Assembly (NCBI GenBank): GCA_030055515.1
Contig: JASFYI010000001.1
Coordinates: forward strand, 496,001 to 560,000
Reading direction: 5' to 3'
Length of the DNA stretch: 64,000 nt
Origin: Methanolinea sp.
GTDB lineage: Archaea; Halobacteriota; Methanomicrobia; Methanomicrobiales; Methanospirillaceae
Shown: piece by piece, positions 1-8,164 of the stretch
Position numbering within the stretch: position 1 is the first letter of the stretch
Layout: each line of letters begins with the position of its first letter
Notes under the pieces: generated by a model
What the model saw: the letters and a program-made list of their open reading frames with translations, nothing else
The model's database searches: none
Told to the model about the DNA's origin: nothing
Program-made: the position numbers and the translations under genes

Positions 1-243
1 CGAGCTCGTCATCCCGCAGGGTTCCTACCGGTTCCCTGAAAAATAATCTCTGGGAACGTATCCTTTTCGCACGTGCGAGCGAAGAGAGATGGAACATCCA
101 TGCGTTGCGCGGAGAGGATGGAGGAAAGATCATGCGGGGGAGAGATTTCAGTCTGGGAAAGGCGGGGATCGGGGGCAGGATCCCGCGGGACATGGTCGTG
201 GACAATCCCACCGGGGGCAGCCCCCGGGGGGATCCCGGGGGGG

Positions 244-963
244 ATGGCATTGGGAGAGACCACGGCTGACTACGAGGAGAGGCTGAAACAATTCCTCCTG
301 CGCCACGGGATCGATCCCGCCGGCCGGTCACCGGGCGAGATGGCCCGGTTCGTCGCCGCGTTCACGCACCGGTCGTTTGCGAAGGGCCGGCCGCCCGGCG
401 ATCGGGGGACCGATGACTACGAGGCACTCGAGTTCCTCGGGGACAGGGTCCTCAACCTCGTCGTGGCCGAGCGGATATTCCGTAATTCCGCCGGGTCCGT
501 GGGCGAGATGGCGGAGAGGATGGAGTTCGTGAAGAATGCCCACCTCTCTGCCGTCGTCGCGGCACTCGGCGACGAGTTCCCGCATCTCGTGAGGCTCGGC
601 CCGAACCAGGAGCTGACGGGGAGTATCGTTGCATCCGCGTTCGAGGCGTTCCTCGGCGCGTACTTCCTCGCGGCGGGATTCGAGGAGACGCGGGCTCTCC
701 TCCTCGGCCTGCTCGGCGACACGCTCGATACCTTCACTCCCTTCGCAAACTACAAGAAGAGGCTGCAGGAGCACCTCCAGAAAACGTACCGCAAGCTTCC
801 CGTGTACGAGCTCGTGAAAAAAGAGGGGCCGGACCACGCGCCGGTCTTCACCTACAGGGTCCTCCTCGATGGTACTCCCCTTGGCCAGGGGACGGGACGC
901 TCGAAGATGGAAGCGACCCAGAACGCCGCGCGAGAGGCGCTCAGGGCACTCGGGATCGGGTGA
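244..963 (+). CDS. Ribonuclease III-like protein with C-terminal dsRNA-binding domain
   Basis: A 239-aa protein that has the RNase III signature ALEFLGDRVL near residue 60 and a C-terminal double-stranded RNA-binding domain (NYKKRLQEHL, then GTGRSKMEATQNAAREAL). RNase III cleaves dsRNA and is uncommon in archaea. Aligned by eye to E. coli RNase III, E38, E41, D45 and E117 are kept. The D114 metal ligand is Ser (SIVASAFEA instead of the usual S-I-x-A-D-x-x-E-A) and E65 is Ala. It may therefore be weakly active or a dsRNA-binding protein only. The ATG at 244 follows a G-rich stretch and lies just before the conserved region; a start at 73 would add an unrelated Gly/Pro-rich leader. Confidence 0.85.
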   Translation: MALGETTADYEERLKQFLLRHGIDPAGRSPGEMARFVAAFTHRSFAKGRPPGDRGTDDYEALEFLGDRVLNLVVAERIFRNSAGSVGEMAERMEFVKNAHLSAVVAALGDEFPHLVRLGPNQELTGSIVASAFEAFLGAYFLAAGFEETRALLLGLLGDTLDTFTPFANYKKRLQEHLQKTYRKLPVYELVKKEGPDHAPVFTYRVLLDGTPLGQGTGRSKMEATQNAAREALRALGIG

Positions 964-982
964 AGGCCCATCACCCGCAATC

Positions 983-997
983 CCCCCGCCGCGGGGG
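983..997 (+). terminator. GC-rich hairpin after the RNase III-like gene
   Basis: A short stem CCCCCG/CGGGGG with a 3-nt loop lies 20 bp after the stop codon and is followed by TTCTC. It could be a transcript 3' end; there is no long U tract. Confidence 0.3.
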
Positions 998-1098
998 TTC
1001 TCCCAAAGAACTATCTCCCCTTGGTTCTTACTCAGACGTGCATGGACCGGCCGGAAACGCCCGGATCGTTTGCCCGCTTTCCGGGGGAGGGAGGGGCT

Positions 1099-1539
1099 GT
1101 GACACGCAGGATCCTTGCTGCCGTCGACGGGTCGATCCTCACCTACAGCGTCATCCACGCCGCGATCGAGGAGGCCCTCTGCAGGAAGGCAGAACTGCAC
1201 ATCGTGCACGTGGTCCAGAGGGAGTGGGGAGACACCGATCCTGCTGCTGACATCTCGGTGAGCGACGAGGAGGAGGAGGCGGCCACGCTCCTCTCCTCGG
1301 TGAAGGCAGAGGTGGAAGCCCGTGGCGTCGAGGCCGTCGCCCACCTGCTCGTCGGCCACCCGGGTGACAAGATCGTGGATTGCGCGATCGACATCGGCGC
1401 CGAGCTCGTCATCCTCGGGTCCGTGGGAAAGAGCCAGATAAAGCGGATGATATCCGGGAGTGTCTCGTCCTTCGTGGTCACGCACTGCCCCGTGACGACA
1501 ATGGTCGTCAAGCCCGGGCAGAAGCGACACCCGGACTGA
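1099..1539 (+). CDS. Universal stress protein, UspA family
   Basis: A 146-aa single-domain Usp that begins with the usual strand RRILAAVDGS. It ends with the ATP-binding pattern G-2x-G-9x-G-S (GSVGKSQIKRMISGS), so it probably binds ATP. It is cytoplasmic with a general stress/energy-sensing role and an unknown specific partner. The GTG at 1099 is chosen because GGGGGAGGGAGGGG lies directly upstream and it matches family length; the longer frame from 1021 adds an unconserved leader. It is a single gene between the RNase III-like gene and the MFS exporter. Confidence 0.88.
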   Translation: MTRRILAAVDGSILTYSVIHAAIEEALCRKAELHIVHVVQREWGDTDPAADISVSDEEEEAATLLSSVKAEVEARGVEAVAHLLVGHPGDKIVDCAIDIGAELVILGSVGKSQIKRMISGSVSSFVVTHCPVTTMVVKPGQKRHPD

Positions 1540-1603
1540 TACAATCCCTCGCTGCGGGCCCCCGGGACCCCGGGGGTTTCTCGGCGCCGGGTCGTGTGGG
1601 AAC

Positions 1604-3385
1604 GTGGGGGAAATAGGACTCTGCGACAACCCCGGGGATTACCCCCCGCAACCGGTCACGAAAGGGGGGACAGGATCCGGGGGGAGTATCCAGCTGGCCC
1701 GCCGTGCACTGATCCGCGCCGTCGTCATGGCTGCAGTGGCGATGGCCGCGATCGACGGTATCGCGGTCGGGATAGCCCTGCCGACCATGACGAGGGCATT
1801 CTCCGTGGACGTCGCCCTCTCGCAGTGGGTCTTCTCCGCGTACCTCGTCACCGAGACGAGCCTCCTCCTCGTCTTCGGGAGGGTATCGGAATTCACGGGG
1901 AAGGGGAGGCTCTTTTTCTCGGGCCTCCTCCTCTTCACGGTCTCCTCGCTCGCGTGCGGGCTCTCCGCGAACCTCTGGGAACTCGTCTTCTCCCGCGTCC
2001 TCCAGGCATCCGGCTCGGCGATGATCTTCTCGGTCTCCGCCGCGATCCTCTACGGGACCTCCGAGCCGGGGAAGGAGGGCAGGGTGATGGGACTCGTCGG
2101 GACGACGACCGCCGCGGCAGCGATCGTGGCACCCGTGCTCGCGGGACTCGTGACGAGCTGCCTTGGCTGGCAGTACATCTTCCTGATCAATGTCCCGATA
2201 GGAACGGCGGGCACCGTTCTCGCCCTCTTCCTCGTCCGGCGGGAAAAGGTACCCCGGGGGACTGTCGCGATGGACTGGGGGGGTGCGGCCGGGATTATCG
2301 CGTCGATCGCGTTCTTCAGTCTCGCCCTCGCCGATATCTCAGTGCAGCGTTCCCTTTCGCCCGCCGCAATCATCCTCCTGTGCCTCTCCCTCGCCTCCCT
2401 CGTCAGCCTTTGCATCGCGCAGAGGAGGAGCCCCGCCCCCCTCGTCACCCTCTCCCTTTTCAGGGAGACGGGATTCCTCGTCCCGAATCTCCAGCTGTTC
2501 TGCGTCTCCATGGCGTTCTCCATGCTCTACCTCGTCGGGCCGTTCTACCTTGAAGGGGCAGTAGGGCTGGACCCCCTCGGGGTCGGCCTCGTGTTCCTCG
2601 TCGTCCCGACCGTCATCACTTTTGGTGCGCCTGCCGCGGGACTCGTCTACGACAGGTGGAACGCGAGGTGCCTGCCCGCGTGGGGGATTGCTGTCGCCGG
2701 GATTTCGTTTTTCCTCCTCGGGCTCGCGGTCGCGGGGAGGGACGTCCGCGTGATCGTTGCCCTCCTCGCCCTGCTCGCGCTCGGGATCTCCCTCTTCCTC
2801 GCCCCGAACTCATCCGAGATCATGCGGTCCCTGCCTCCGCGGAGGGCGTCGCTCGCCTCGAGCGTGAGCGCCACCATGAAGAACCTCGGCACGATCGCGG
2901 GGGTCTCGTCCTCCGCGCTCCTCCTCTCCCTCGACGCCGCGGGAAAGGACGGCGTTTCCCTTATCCACTCTGCACTCCTCTCCCCGCAGGTCACCTCCTC
3001 GGTCCAAAAGGTACTCTTCGGGAGCGCGGCCCTATGCGTGGCAGGGGTCCTCCTCGCGGGAATAGGCGCAGGGAAAAGGGTTCTCGGCTGCCGGGCCGTC
3101 GACCCGGCGGTCCGCGAATCAGATCTCCGTGATGCCCTGGCTCCCCGCCGGTCCCTCGCCCCGCCCCCTGTTTGCCTCGCGCGAGACGAGGCAGAAGATG
3201 CCGCCAATGAGCATCACGATGTCGAGGGGGGGAAGGACGCACGCGATGATCGCGAATATCCCCGCGCGCGAGAAGTCCTTCCTCTCCGTGGCGAGGAGGG
3301 CGAGGAATCCCACGAAGAGACCGATGATCCGCACCGCCGCGAGGACACCGACGACGGCGAGCGGCACGTGGAGCGATACACCTAG
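1604..3385 (+). CDS. MFS transporter of the 14-helix drug/solute exporter type
   Basis: An integral membrane permease. The first helix (residues about 35-55) carries the DHA2-like pattern IDGIAVGIALPTM, and a long run of hydrophobic helices continues to about residue 500, as in 14-TM drug/H+ antiporters. The cytoplasmic loop motif VFGRVSEFTGKGRLF resembles MFS motif A. The substrate cannot be told. The start is uncertain: GTG 1604 is the furthest upstream, and ATG 1727 would cut helix 1. The last 90 or so codons (after GAGKRVLGC) are highly charged and lie antisense to the membrane gene at 3119-3535. They look like read-through sequence, so an ancestral stop near 3120 may have been lost. Confidence 0.8.
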   Translation: MGEIGLCDNPGDYPPQPVTKGGTGSGGSIQLARRALIRAVVMAAVAMAAIDGIAVGIALPTMTRAFSVDVALSQWVFSAYLVTETSLLLVFGRVSEFTGKGRLFFSGLLLFTVSSLACGLSANLWELVFSRVLQASGSAMIFSVSAAILYGTSEPGKEGRVMGLVGTTTAAAAIVAPVLAGLVTSCLGWQYIFLINVPIGTAGTVLALFLVRREKVPRGTVAMDWGGAAGIIASIAFFSLALADISVQRSLSPAAIILLCLSLASLVSLCIAQRRSPAPLVTLSLFRETGFLVPNLQLFCVSMAFSMLYLVGPFYLEGAVGLDPLGVGLVFLVVPTVITFGAPAAGLVYDRWNARCLPAWGIAVAGISFFLLGLAVAGRDVRVIVALLALLALGISLFLAPNSSEIMRSLPPRRASLASSVSATMKNLGTIAGVSSSALLLSLDAAGKDGVSLIHSALLSPQVTSSVQKVLFGSAALCVAGVLLAGIGAGKRVLGCRAVDPAVRESDLRDALAPRRSLAPPPVCLARDEAEDAANEHHDVEGGKDARDDREYPRAREVLPLRGEEGEESHEETDDPHRREDTDDGERHVERYT

Positions 3386-3535
3386 CGCGGAGAAGACACC
3401 CGCCGTGTACATGGCAGCCCCGATCACCGCGAGGACGAGGAAAACGAGGATACCCACGACGAGGGAGACGAGGATGAGGATCTTGCCCACCTTGGCCTCC
3501 GACGACAGGCCTTCGATGTTGAGCATGACAGTCAC
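3119..3535 (-). CDS. Small four-helix membrane protein, unknown function
   Basis: A 138-aa hydrophobic protein with about four predicted transmembrane helices (near residues 18-45, 56-82, 88-104 and 106-118), a short N-terminal cytoplasmic arm and a Gly/Arg-rich tail. No family is recognised. An AT-rich TTTTAAG-type element lies about 30 bp upstream of the ATG, consistent with a short leader. Its 3' two thirds overlap the 3' end of the convergent MFS frame. The codon pattern and clear membrane topology make this the genuine coding strand in the overlap. Confidence 0.65.
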   Translation of the reverse strand: MTVMLNIEGLSSEAKVGKILILVSLVVGILVFLVLAVIGAAMYTAGVFSALGVSLHVPLAVVGVLAAVRIIGLFVGFLALLATERKDFSRAGIFAIIACVLPPLDIVMLIGGIFCLVSREANRGRGEGPAGSQGITEI

Positions 3536-3603
3536 TGTACCTCGTTATGGCAATGCCGCGCTTAAAATGGTGCTGCCCCCGGGGGGATACCGGTGGAGGG
3601 TGG

Positions 3604-4194
3604 TCACCCGTCCTGTATCGCCGGGCAGAAGTTACAGATGGCGAACGGGACGTCCCTGTGCTTTTCCCGGACGGGACAGTAGAACTTCCCGTCCCGTTCC
3701 GTGACCGAGAGACCGCCCGGGAACGGTGTTCCCACGGGGTGGCCCGGCTCTCCGAGGACGAACATCGTGAACCCCGCGAGGATATAGTAAAAGAGGCGGT
3801 GGCGGGGGGAGTGAAACTGGGGGAGGTATTCACGCGAGGGGGTGCCCGCGAGGCAGCCTTCCGGGACCATCGCGAAGTAGGCATCGAACGCCGCCTTGTC
3901 CCTGATGGGTTCCCCCATCCGGGAGAACGCGCCGGCCGTGCACATCGAGAGGAGCCGGTGGTGCGCATCCACGACCTGGCCGAGGAGGTAGGGGGCGGCG
4001 ACTGTCCTGTAGTGACGGGGGAGTCGGTGGATTTCGTACCTGACCCTCCCCATGATCACCTGCAGGTCGAAGAGCGAGAAAGAGGATATCTCGCGTGCCA
4101 TGAGGATTCCCGCTTCCCCGCGGGTCACTGCCGCCGATATCCTGCGACACGAGCGCCGGATATCCTCGATCGTCCCGCAATCTCCCCTGCCCAT
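3604..4194 (-). CDS. DUF2115 (UPF0305) family protein
   Basis: A 196-aa protein that matches the methanogen-associated DUF2115 family in pattern. It has an N-terminal helical part with SLFDLQVIMGRVRYE and LPRHYR. The cysteine-containing C-terminus reads FYCPVREKHRD, then ICNFCPAIQ, a likely metal or Fe-S site made from C-x-V and C-x-x-C cysteines. The function of the family is unknown. It starts 18 bp after the stop of the secreted-protein gene upstream, so the two are probably cotranscribed. An internal ATG at 4101 is a less likely start. Confidence 0.75.
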   Translation of the reverse strand: MGRGDCGTIEDIRRSCRRISAAVTRGEAGILMAREISSFSLFDLQVIMGRVRYEIHRLPRHYRTVAAPYLLGQVVDAHHRLLSMCTAGAFSRMGEPIRDKAAFDAYFAMVPEGCLAGTPSREYLPQFHSPRHRLFYYILAGFTMFVLGEPGHPVGTPFPGGLSVTERDGKFYCPVREKHRDVPFAICNFCPAIQDG

Positions 4195-4212
4195 GCCTGC
4201 CGGAACCGCTCC

Positions 4213-5097
4213 TCACCTGCCCTTCCAAAAGAGGAAGGCCGCGGCGAGCCCTGCCGCCAGCGTTGCCGCCGCCACGGTGAACCCCGCAGCCCGCGTGCTC
4301 TCCTGCGCAGGGGTCGCGGGAGTGGCCGTGCCTGCCGGGCCCTCTCCCGTCACCCCCGGTGCAACGGTCTGCTTCGGCGCAGAGAATCCCCCCAGCGGGG
4401 GCGTGACGTGGATGACGAAGTTGGACACGGGTTGGACTCCCGCCGCGGGAGACACTCCCGGGCACTGGTCTGCCGCTGCCTCCCCCGAGAGGTAGAGGAT
4501 GCTCACCCTGGACCCGTCGTTCCTCCCCGAGTAGACCGCGGACTGCCCGCTGTTGAGGTACCTCTCGAGGACGGGGAGGTCCCCGCTCCACAGCTTCACC
4601 TGGGCCCCGAGTGCCCTGCAGACAGTGCCCGTGCACTGCCCGCAGTCGGGTCTCACCGCGTACTCGAACCTGTAATCACCGCCGAGCGGGACGGGAACCG
4701 TCCTAGGGTCGCCGAATATGTCCTTCGCGACGGGCGTACTGCTCCCCGGCGGGGTGACCACGAGCGCGATGCCCGCCCACCTCCCGCCGCTCCCGCCGAG
4801 TATTGTCGCGACGACCGTGTCGTCCAGCCTGAAGGTATTGTAGACACCCTCGTCGGGAACGGCGCCGACGACCTGCATGGGCGTGACGGGGGCAAACCCG
4901 CACGCCGGCGCGTTCCCCTGGTACGTGCACCCGTACTGCGACTCGGCACGTATCGTGAGGGTGAGCGAGAGGGGATCGAGCGCGGTCACCTTCCCCATGT
5001 AAGTCGTCTCCTGCACGAGCGCGGGCACGGGTGCGACACACAGGAGGGATACCGCCGCGAGCACGAGGACGAGGCGGTGCACGTAATTCAAGGGCAT
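4213..5097 (-). CDS. Secreted, C-terminally membrane-anchored protein of unknown function
   Basis: A 294-aa protein with a signal peptide (YVHRLVLVLAAVSLLCVAPVPAL), an extracellular domain with five or six cysteines (YGCTYQGNAPACGF, CGQCTGTVCRALG), a Thr/Pro/Ala-rich stalk and a C-terminal helix followed by WKGR. This is the layout of an archaeal surface protein with a C-terminal anchor. The cysteines suggest disulfides in the exported domain. The ATG at 5097 is preceded by GGAGATGGAGAGA; longer starts to 5166 would put a charged leader before the signal peptide. It is the first gene of a likely operon with the DUF2115 gene. Confidence 0.65.
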   Translation of the reverse strand: MPLNYVHRLVLVLAAVSLLCVAPVPALVQETTYMGKVTALDPLSLTLTIRAESQYGCTYQGNAPACGFAPVTPMQVVGAVPDEGVYNTFRLDDTVVATILGGSGGRWAGIALVVTPPGSSTPVAKDIFGDPRTVPVPLGGDYRFEYAVRPDCGQCTGTVCRALGAQVKLWSGDLPVLERYLNSGQSAVYSGRNDGSRVSILYLSGEAAADQCPGVSPAAGVQPVSNFVIHVTPPLGGFSAPKQTVAPGVTGEGPAGTATPATPAQESTRAAGFTVAAATLAAGLAAAFLFWKGR

Positions 5098-5199
5098 TCT
5101 CTCCATCTCCACGCGAGCTTCCATTCGAGAAGGGGTGTGTGTGGCGGCACGCAAATAACCTTCCATGCGTGCGGGCGCGGGGGCGCGGTACTCATCCCC

Positions 5200-5619
5200 T
5201 CAATTCGCGGTGATCCCTGCCCTCTTGATGAGGTAGTATGCTCCCGCGAGGCATATGACGACCACCCCGAGGCCCCAGAGCGTGAGGTCGGAGATGTGGA
5301 CGTCCCCGTATGGGTCGACGAGGATTATCTTCCGCGCGACCGCGATGATGGCAAGCAGGACGATTATCTCGACGTGGATCTCCCTCCTGATGATGTATGC
5401 CTTGATCGTGTCGAGGAGTTCGATGCCTATCAGAACGAGGAGGAAGAACCCAAATATCGTGAGTATCTCGTGGTTGTCGAGCCTGTACACGGTCTCGAGG
5501 AGGATGCCCTTCACGATCTCCCAGAAGAGCTCGATGATGGAGAAGAGGACGACGAACGAGAGGAGGACGAGGAGGGCGTAGTACACCCACTTCTCGAATT
5601 CGTTCAGTCTCCTTATCAT
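5200..5619 (-). CDS. PsiE-family (phosphate-starvation-inducible-like) membrane protein
   Basis: A 139-aa protein with four transmembrane helices. It has the PsiE-like arrangement: an amphipathic start (NEFEKWVYYALL), a long second region ending in LLDTIKAYIIRREIHVEIIVLLAIIAVARKIIL, and a final helix before IKRAG. Family members have no established biochemical role. It is transcribed in the same direction as the genes below it but separated from them by about 100 bp, so it may be a single gene. Confidence 0.75.
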   Translation of the reverse strand: MIRRLNEFEKWVYYALLVLLSFVVLFSIIELFWEIVKGILLETVYRLDNHEILTIFGFFLLVLIGIELLDTIKAYIIRREIHVEIIVLLAIIAVARKIILVDPYGDVHISDLTLWGLGVVVICLAGAYYLIKRAGITAN

Positions 5620-5789
5620 GCGGCGCGTGACCCCCGCACTTTTTCTCCGGGGATAGGTGCCTCCAAGGGCAAATCCTGATTAGTATGCTCTTTTTACTGG
5701 CAAAAAACCTTCCGGCAACCAATCGACACGTCGCCCTGGCCCTTTCGTCTCCCCGCCGGGTAGCAGCAGCTATTTGTGGGGGAAAGGAC

Positions 5790-7112
5790 ATGGTCTTTCC
5801 GTGTATGCGTGCTGCATCCCTCCTCCTCGCTAGCGTCCTCCTCGCGGTGGCCCTTTTCGTCCCCGCGGGTGGGGCACCCGACCCTGCAGGTCCACGACCG
5901 GAATTCCTCCGCATCGAGTCGAGACCCGCGGGGGCGCTCGTCACCGTCGACGGCATGTTCATCGGGATGACCCCCGTGGTGTACCCTCTCCCCGCCGGGG
6001 TCTCCGGCCCCCTCGCAGTCACGGTCTCCGCGACCGGGCACCATTCCTTCTCGACGACGTACACGCCGGGATCGTCGCAGGGCAGGGGAGATTACATCTT
6101 CGCGGAACTCGCCCCGACGGAATCTCTTGGGACCATCGTGGTGAAGTCCCGCCCGCCCGGTGCCCTCACCATGGTCGACGGCGGGAAGGGACAGCAGGCA
6201 CCGTGGACGTACAGCGACGTGAGGGCAGGGGGCCACCTCGTGCAGGCGTACCTCTCCGGCTACCGCCCCTACATAGGGGTCGTCGACGTTCCCGACGGGG
6301 GGACCGTCGTCGTCGAGGCGACGCTCGCGCCCCTCTCTGAGGTGGGCACCATACAGGTGAAGAGCTCTCCCGGAGGCGCGGACATCTACGTGGACGGTAT
6401 CTACCGCGGGTCGACGGCCGCCACGGTCGGGAACCTCGCGGCAGGGACGCACTTCGTCCTCCTGAGGGCGGCAGGCTACCGCGACTGGACAGGCCTCGTC
6501 GAGGTGAAAAAAGGGGAGGTTACCTCCCTCGACCTCGCACTCGAGCCTTCCCCGGGTGCGGAGAGCGGTTTTGTCACCGTCGACTCGGTTCCCCCCGGGG
6601 CATCCGTGTACCTCGACGGCCTGTACCGGGGCACGACGCAGCCCGGTGATCTCCTCGATCTGACGGGAATATCGCCGGGGAATCACTCGCTGAAACTCAC
6701 GCTCGACAGGTACGCGGATTACACCGTGGATGTACAGGTGAGGCCCGGTGAGACGACAAGGGTACACGCAGTGCTCGCGCCCCGGGACGGCGCGGGGAAT
6801 ACGAGTGTCCTGCAGGTCACCTCCGAGCCCTCGGGTGCGTTCGTGACGGTCGACGGGTCACTTCGAGGGATCACTCCCCTCTCCGTCTGTGACCTCCCGG
6901 GTGGTCCGCACGAGGTGCGCCTCTCGCTCCCCGGGTACATTGACAGCACGCTCACTTTCACCCATGCACCGGGGACGGTCTCCCGCCTCGATGTCGCACT
7001 CGCACCGCAACAGCAGCGGGCGGCGCTGCACGGGTGGGTTGCTCCATTCGCCCTCGTTCTCGCGGCTGCGCTGGCGGTGGGGAGGAGACGCCCTCCCCGG
7101 TCTCCCCTCTGA
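5790..7112 (+). CDS. Secreted surface protein with five PEGA repeats
   Basis: A 440-aa protein with a signal peptide (ASLLLASVLLAVALFVPAGG), about five PEGA domains and a C-terminal membrane helix followed by GRRRPPR. The repeats show the usual V-x-S-x-P-x-G-A-x-V-x-V-D-G pattern, for example IESRPAGALVTVDGMFIG, VKSSPGGADIYVDGIYRG, VDSVPPGASVYLDGLYRG and VTSEPSGAFVTVDGSLRG. PEGA proteins sit in archaeal and bacterial envelopes and probably bind S-layer or carbohydrate. The ATG at 5790 follows GGGGGAAAGG; ATG 5805 is the alternative. A related PEGA domain is fused to the kinase at 51844. Confidence 0.85.
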   Translation: MVFPCMRAASLLLASVLLAVALFVPAGGAPDPAGPRPEFLRIESRPAGALVTVDGMFIGMTPVVYPLPAGVSGPLAVTVSATGHHSFSTTYTPGSSQGRGDYIFAELAPTESLGTIVVKSRPPGALTMVDGGKGQQAPWTYSDVRAGGHLVQAYLSGYRPYIGVVDVPDGGTVVVEATLAPLSEVGTIQVKSSPGGADIYVDGIYRGSTAATVGNLAAGTHFVLLRAAGYRDWTGLVEVKKGEVTSLDLALEPSPGAESGFVTVDSVPPGASVYLDGLYRGTTQPGDLLDLTGISPGNHSLKLTLDRYADYTVDVQVRPGETTRVHAVLAPRDGAGNTSVLQVTSEPSGAFVTVDGSLRGITPLSVCDLPGGPHEVRLSLPGYIDSTLTFTHAPGTVSRLDVALAPQQQRAALHGWVAPFALVLAAALAVGRRRPPRSPL

Positions 7113-7165
7113 GGGGGACATGGCGGGGATCGCGCGTAAGGGGTGCGGGAGGCGCCCCGCGCGGA

Positions 7166-7570
7166 TCAGCCGTGGTGCTCGCCCTGCACCCACCGCGACC
7201 CCGCCGGCGTGTGCTCCTTCTTCCAGATGGGCACTCTCTCCTTGATGCGGTCGATGATGTACTCGCACGCGCGGAACGCCTCCCTCCTGTGCGGCGCAGC
7301 CGTGACGACCATGACGATATTCTCACCTACCCGCAGGTGCCCGGTCCTGTGAATGATGTGGGCTCCGAGGATCCCGAACCTCTCCCTCGCCTCGGCGGCA
7401 ATCTCCGCAAGATCCCTCTCGGCGACCTCCTCGTATGCCTCGACCTCCATTTCGTCAATCCCGTCGTCCCTCACCGTCCCGAGGAACGAGACGATTGCCC
7501 CGGCGTCTTTTTCGCGTGCCATGGCGATGATTTCCCCAGGGTCGAAATCCTCCCGCGTGATCCTTATCAT
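7166..7570 (-). CDS. moaE: Molybdopterin synthase catalytic subunit MoaE
   Basis: A 134-aa protein that combines with thiocarboxylated MoaD to convert precursor Z to molybdopterin, needed here for Mo/W enzymes such as formate and formylmethanofuran dehydrogenases. Recognised by AIVSFLGTVRD, the YEEVAERDLAEIA region, and the C-terminal active-site segment HRREAFRACEYIIDRIKERV followed by PIWKKE, with the conserved lysines. It starts 20 bp after the moaD stop on the same strand, forming a two-gene unit. Confidence 0.93.
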   Translation of the reverse strand: MIRITREDFDPGEIIAMAREKDAGAIVSFLGTVRDDGIDEMEVEAYEEVAERDLAEIAAEARERFGILGAHIIHRTGHLRVGENIVMVVTAAPHRREAFRACEYIIDRIKERVPIWKKEHTPAGSRWVQGEHHG

Positions 7571-7590
7571 GCCGCCACGAACCTCCTTCC

Positions 7591-7881
7591 CTATCCCCCG
7601 GCCACGGGCGGGTAGAGCGCGACCTCGTCCCCCGGATTCACCGGGTGGTCTTCCCTGTCCGGACCCCCGACCCGCTCTCGGTTCACCATCACGATGACGG
7701 ATTTCTTGAGGTGCCCGTCGCTGTCGAGGAGGAGCGCCGACGCCGCCGGGTTCGCCCGGACAACCTCGTTCACCACGTGGCGGACCGTCGATCCTGCCGG
7801 GAGCGGGATCTCGAGCCTGTCCCCGAGGACCTCCCGGAACCGGGCGAATGCCCGCACGCGCACTGTTCCCGTCACTTGCAT
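7591..7881 (-). CDS. moaD: MoaD-type sulfur carrier, molybdopterin synthase small subunit
   Basis: A 96-aa beta-grasp protein ending in Gly-Gly, the site that is adenylated and thiocarboxylated. The pattern VRVRAFARFREVLG and NPGDEVALYPPVAGG is typical of MoaD/ThiS proteins, and the partner moaE gene is next to it. The ATG at 7881 is set by the family start and by GAGAGGTGG directly before it; longer frames add unrelated residues. Confidence 0.9.
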   Translation of the reverse strand: MQVTGTVRVRAFARFREVLGDRLEIPLPAGSTVRHVVNEVVRANPAASALLLDSDGHLKKSVIVMVNRERVGGPDREDHPVNPGDEVALYPPVAGG

Positions 7882-8164
7882 CCACCTCTCTTCCCGCGAT
7901 CGCGGGGGGCATCCCCCCATCCGGCCGGCACCCGCCGCGCCCGCCGCGATGAGAGTACAATGCCCTTGTTCCTGCGACAGGAGATATCTCGCCGGACGAA
8001 AGATAATGGTGTCCGGTGAACAGGAGGGACACACTCCACGCCGCACGCGGGTATCCCGGGGACTTGGGGGACGTCCCCCGCATGGGGAGGCGGGCGCAGG
8101 AAGGGGCTTGGGGAAATGCTCAAGGGGAGGGAGGGCAGATACACCCGCAGGGGGAGAGTACGCG
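7882..8164. promoter_or_regulatory. Divergent intergenic region between moaDE and a TPR gene, with a perfect 14-bp palindrome
   Basis: These 283 bp separate moaD (minus) from the TPR gene (plus) and contain no convincing gene. They hold the perfect palindrome GGGGGACGTCCCCC at 8066-8079 and a purine-rich ribosome-binding stretch before 8165. The palindrome could be an operator for either direction or a hairpin in a leader; no regulator is identified. Confidence 0.35.

Noticed and set aside
3547-5679. 710-codon plus-strand open frame
   Set aside because: Highly charged, low-complexity composition with no domain; it lies opposite three credible minus-strand genes (DUF2115, secreted protein, PsiE-like) and is a GC-rich shadow.
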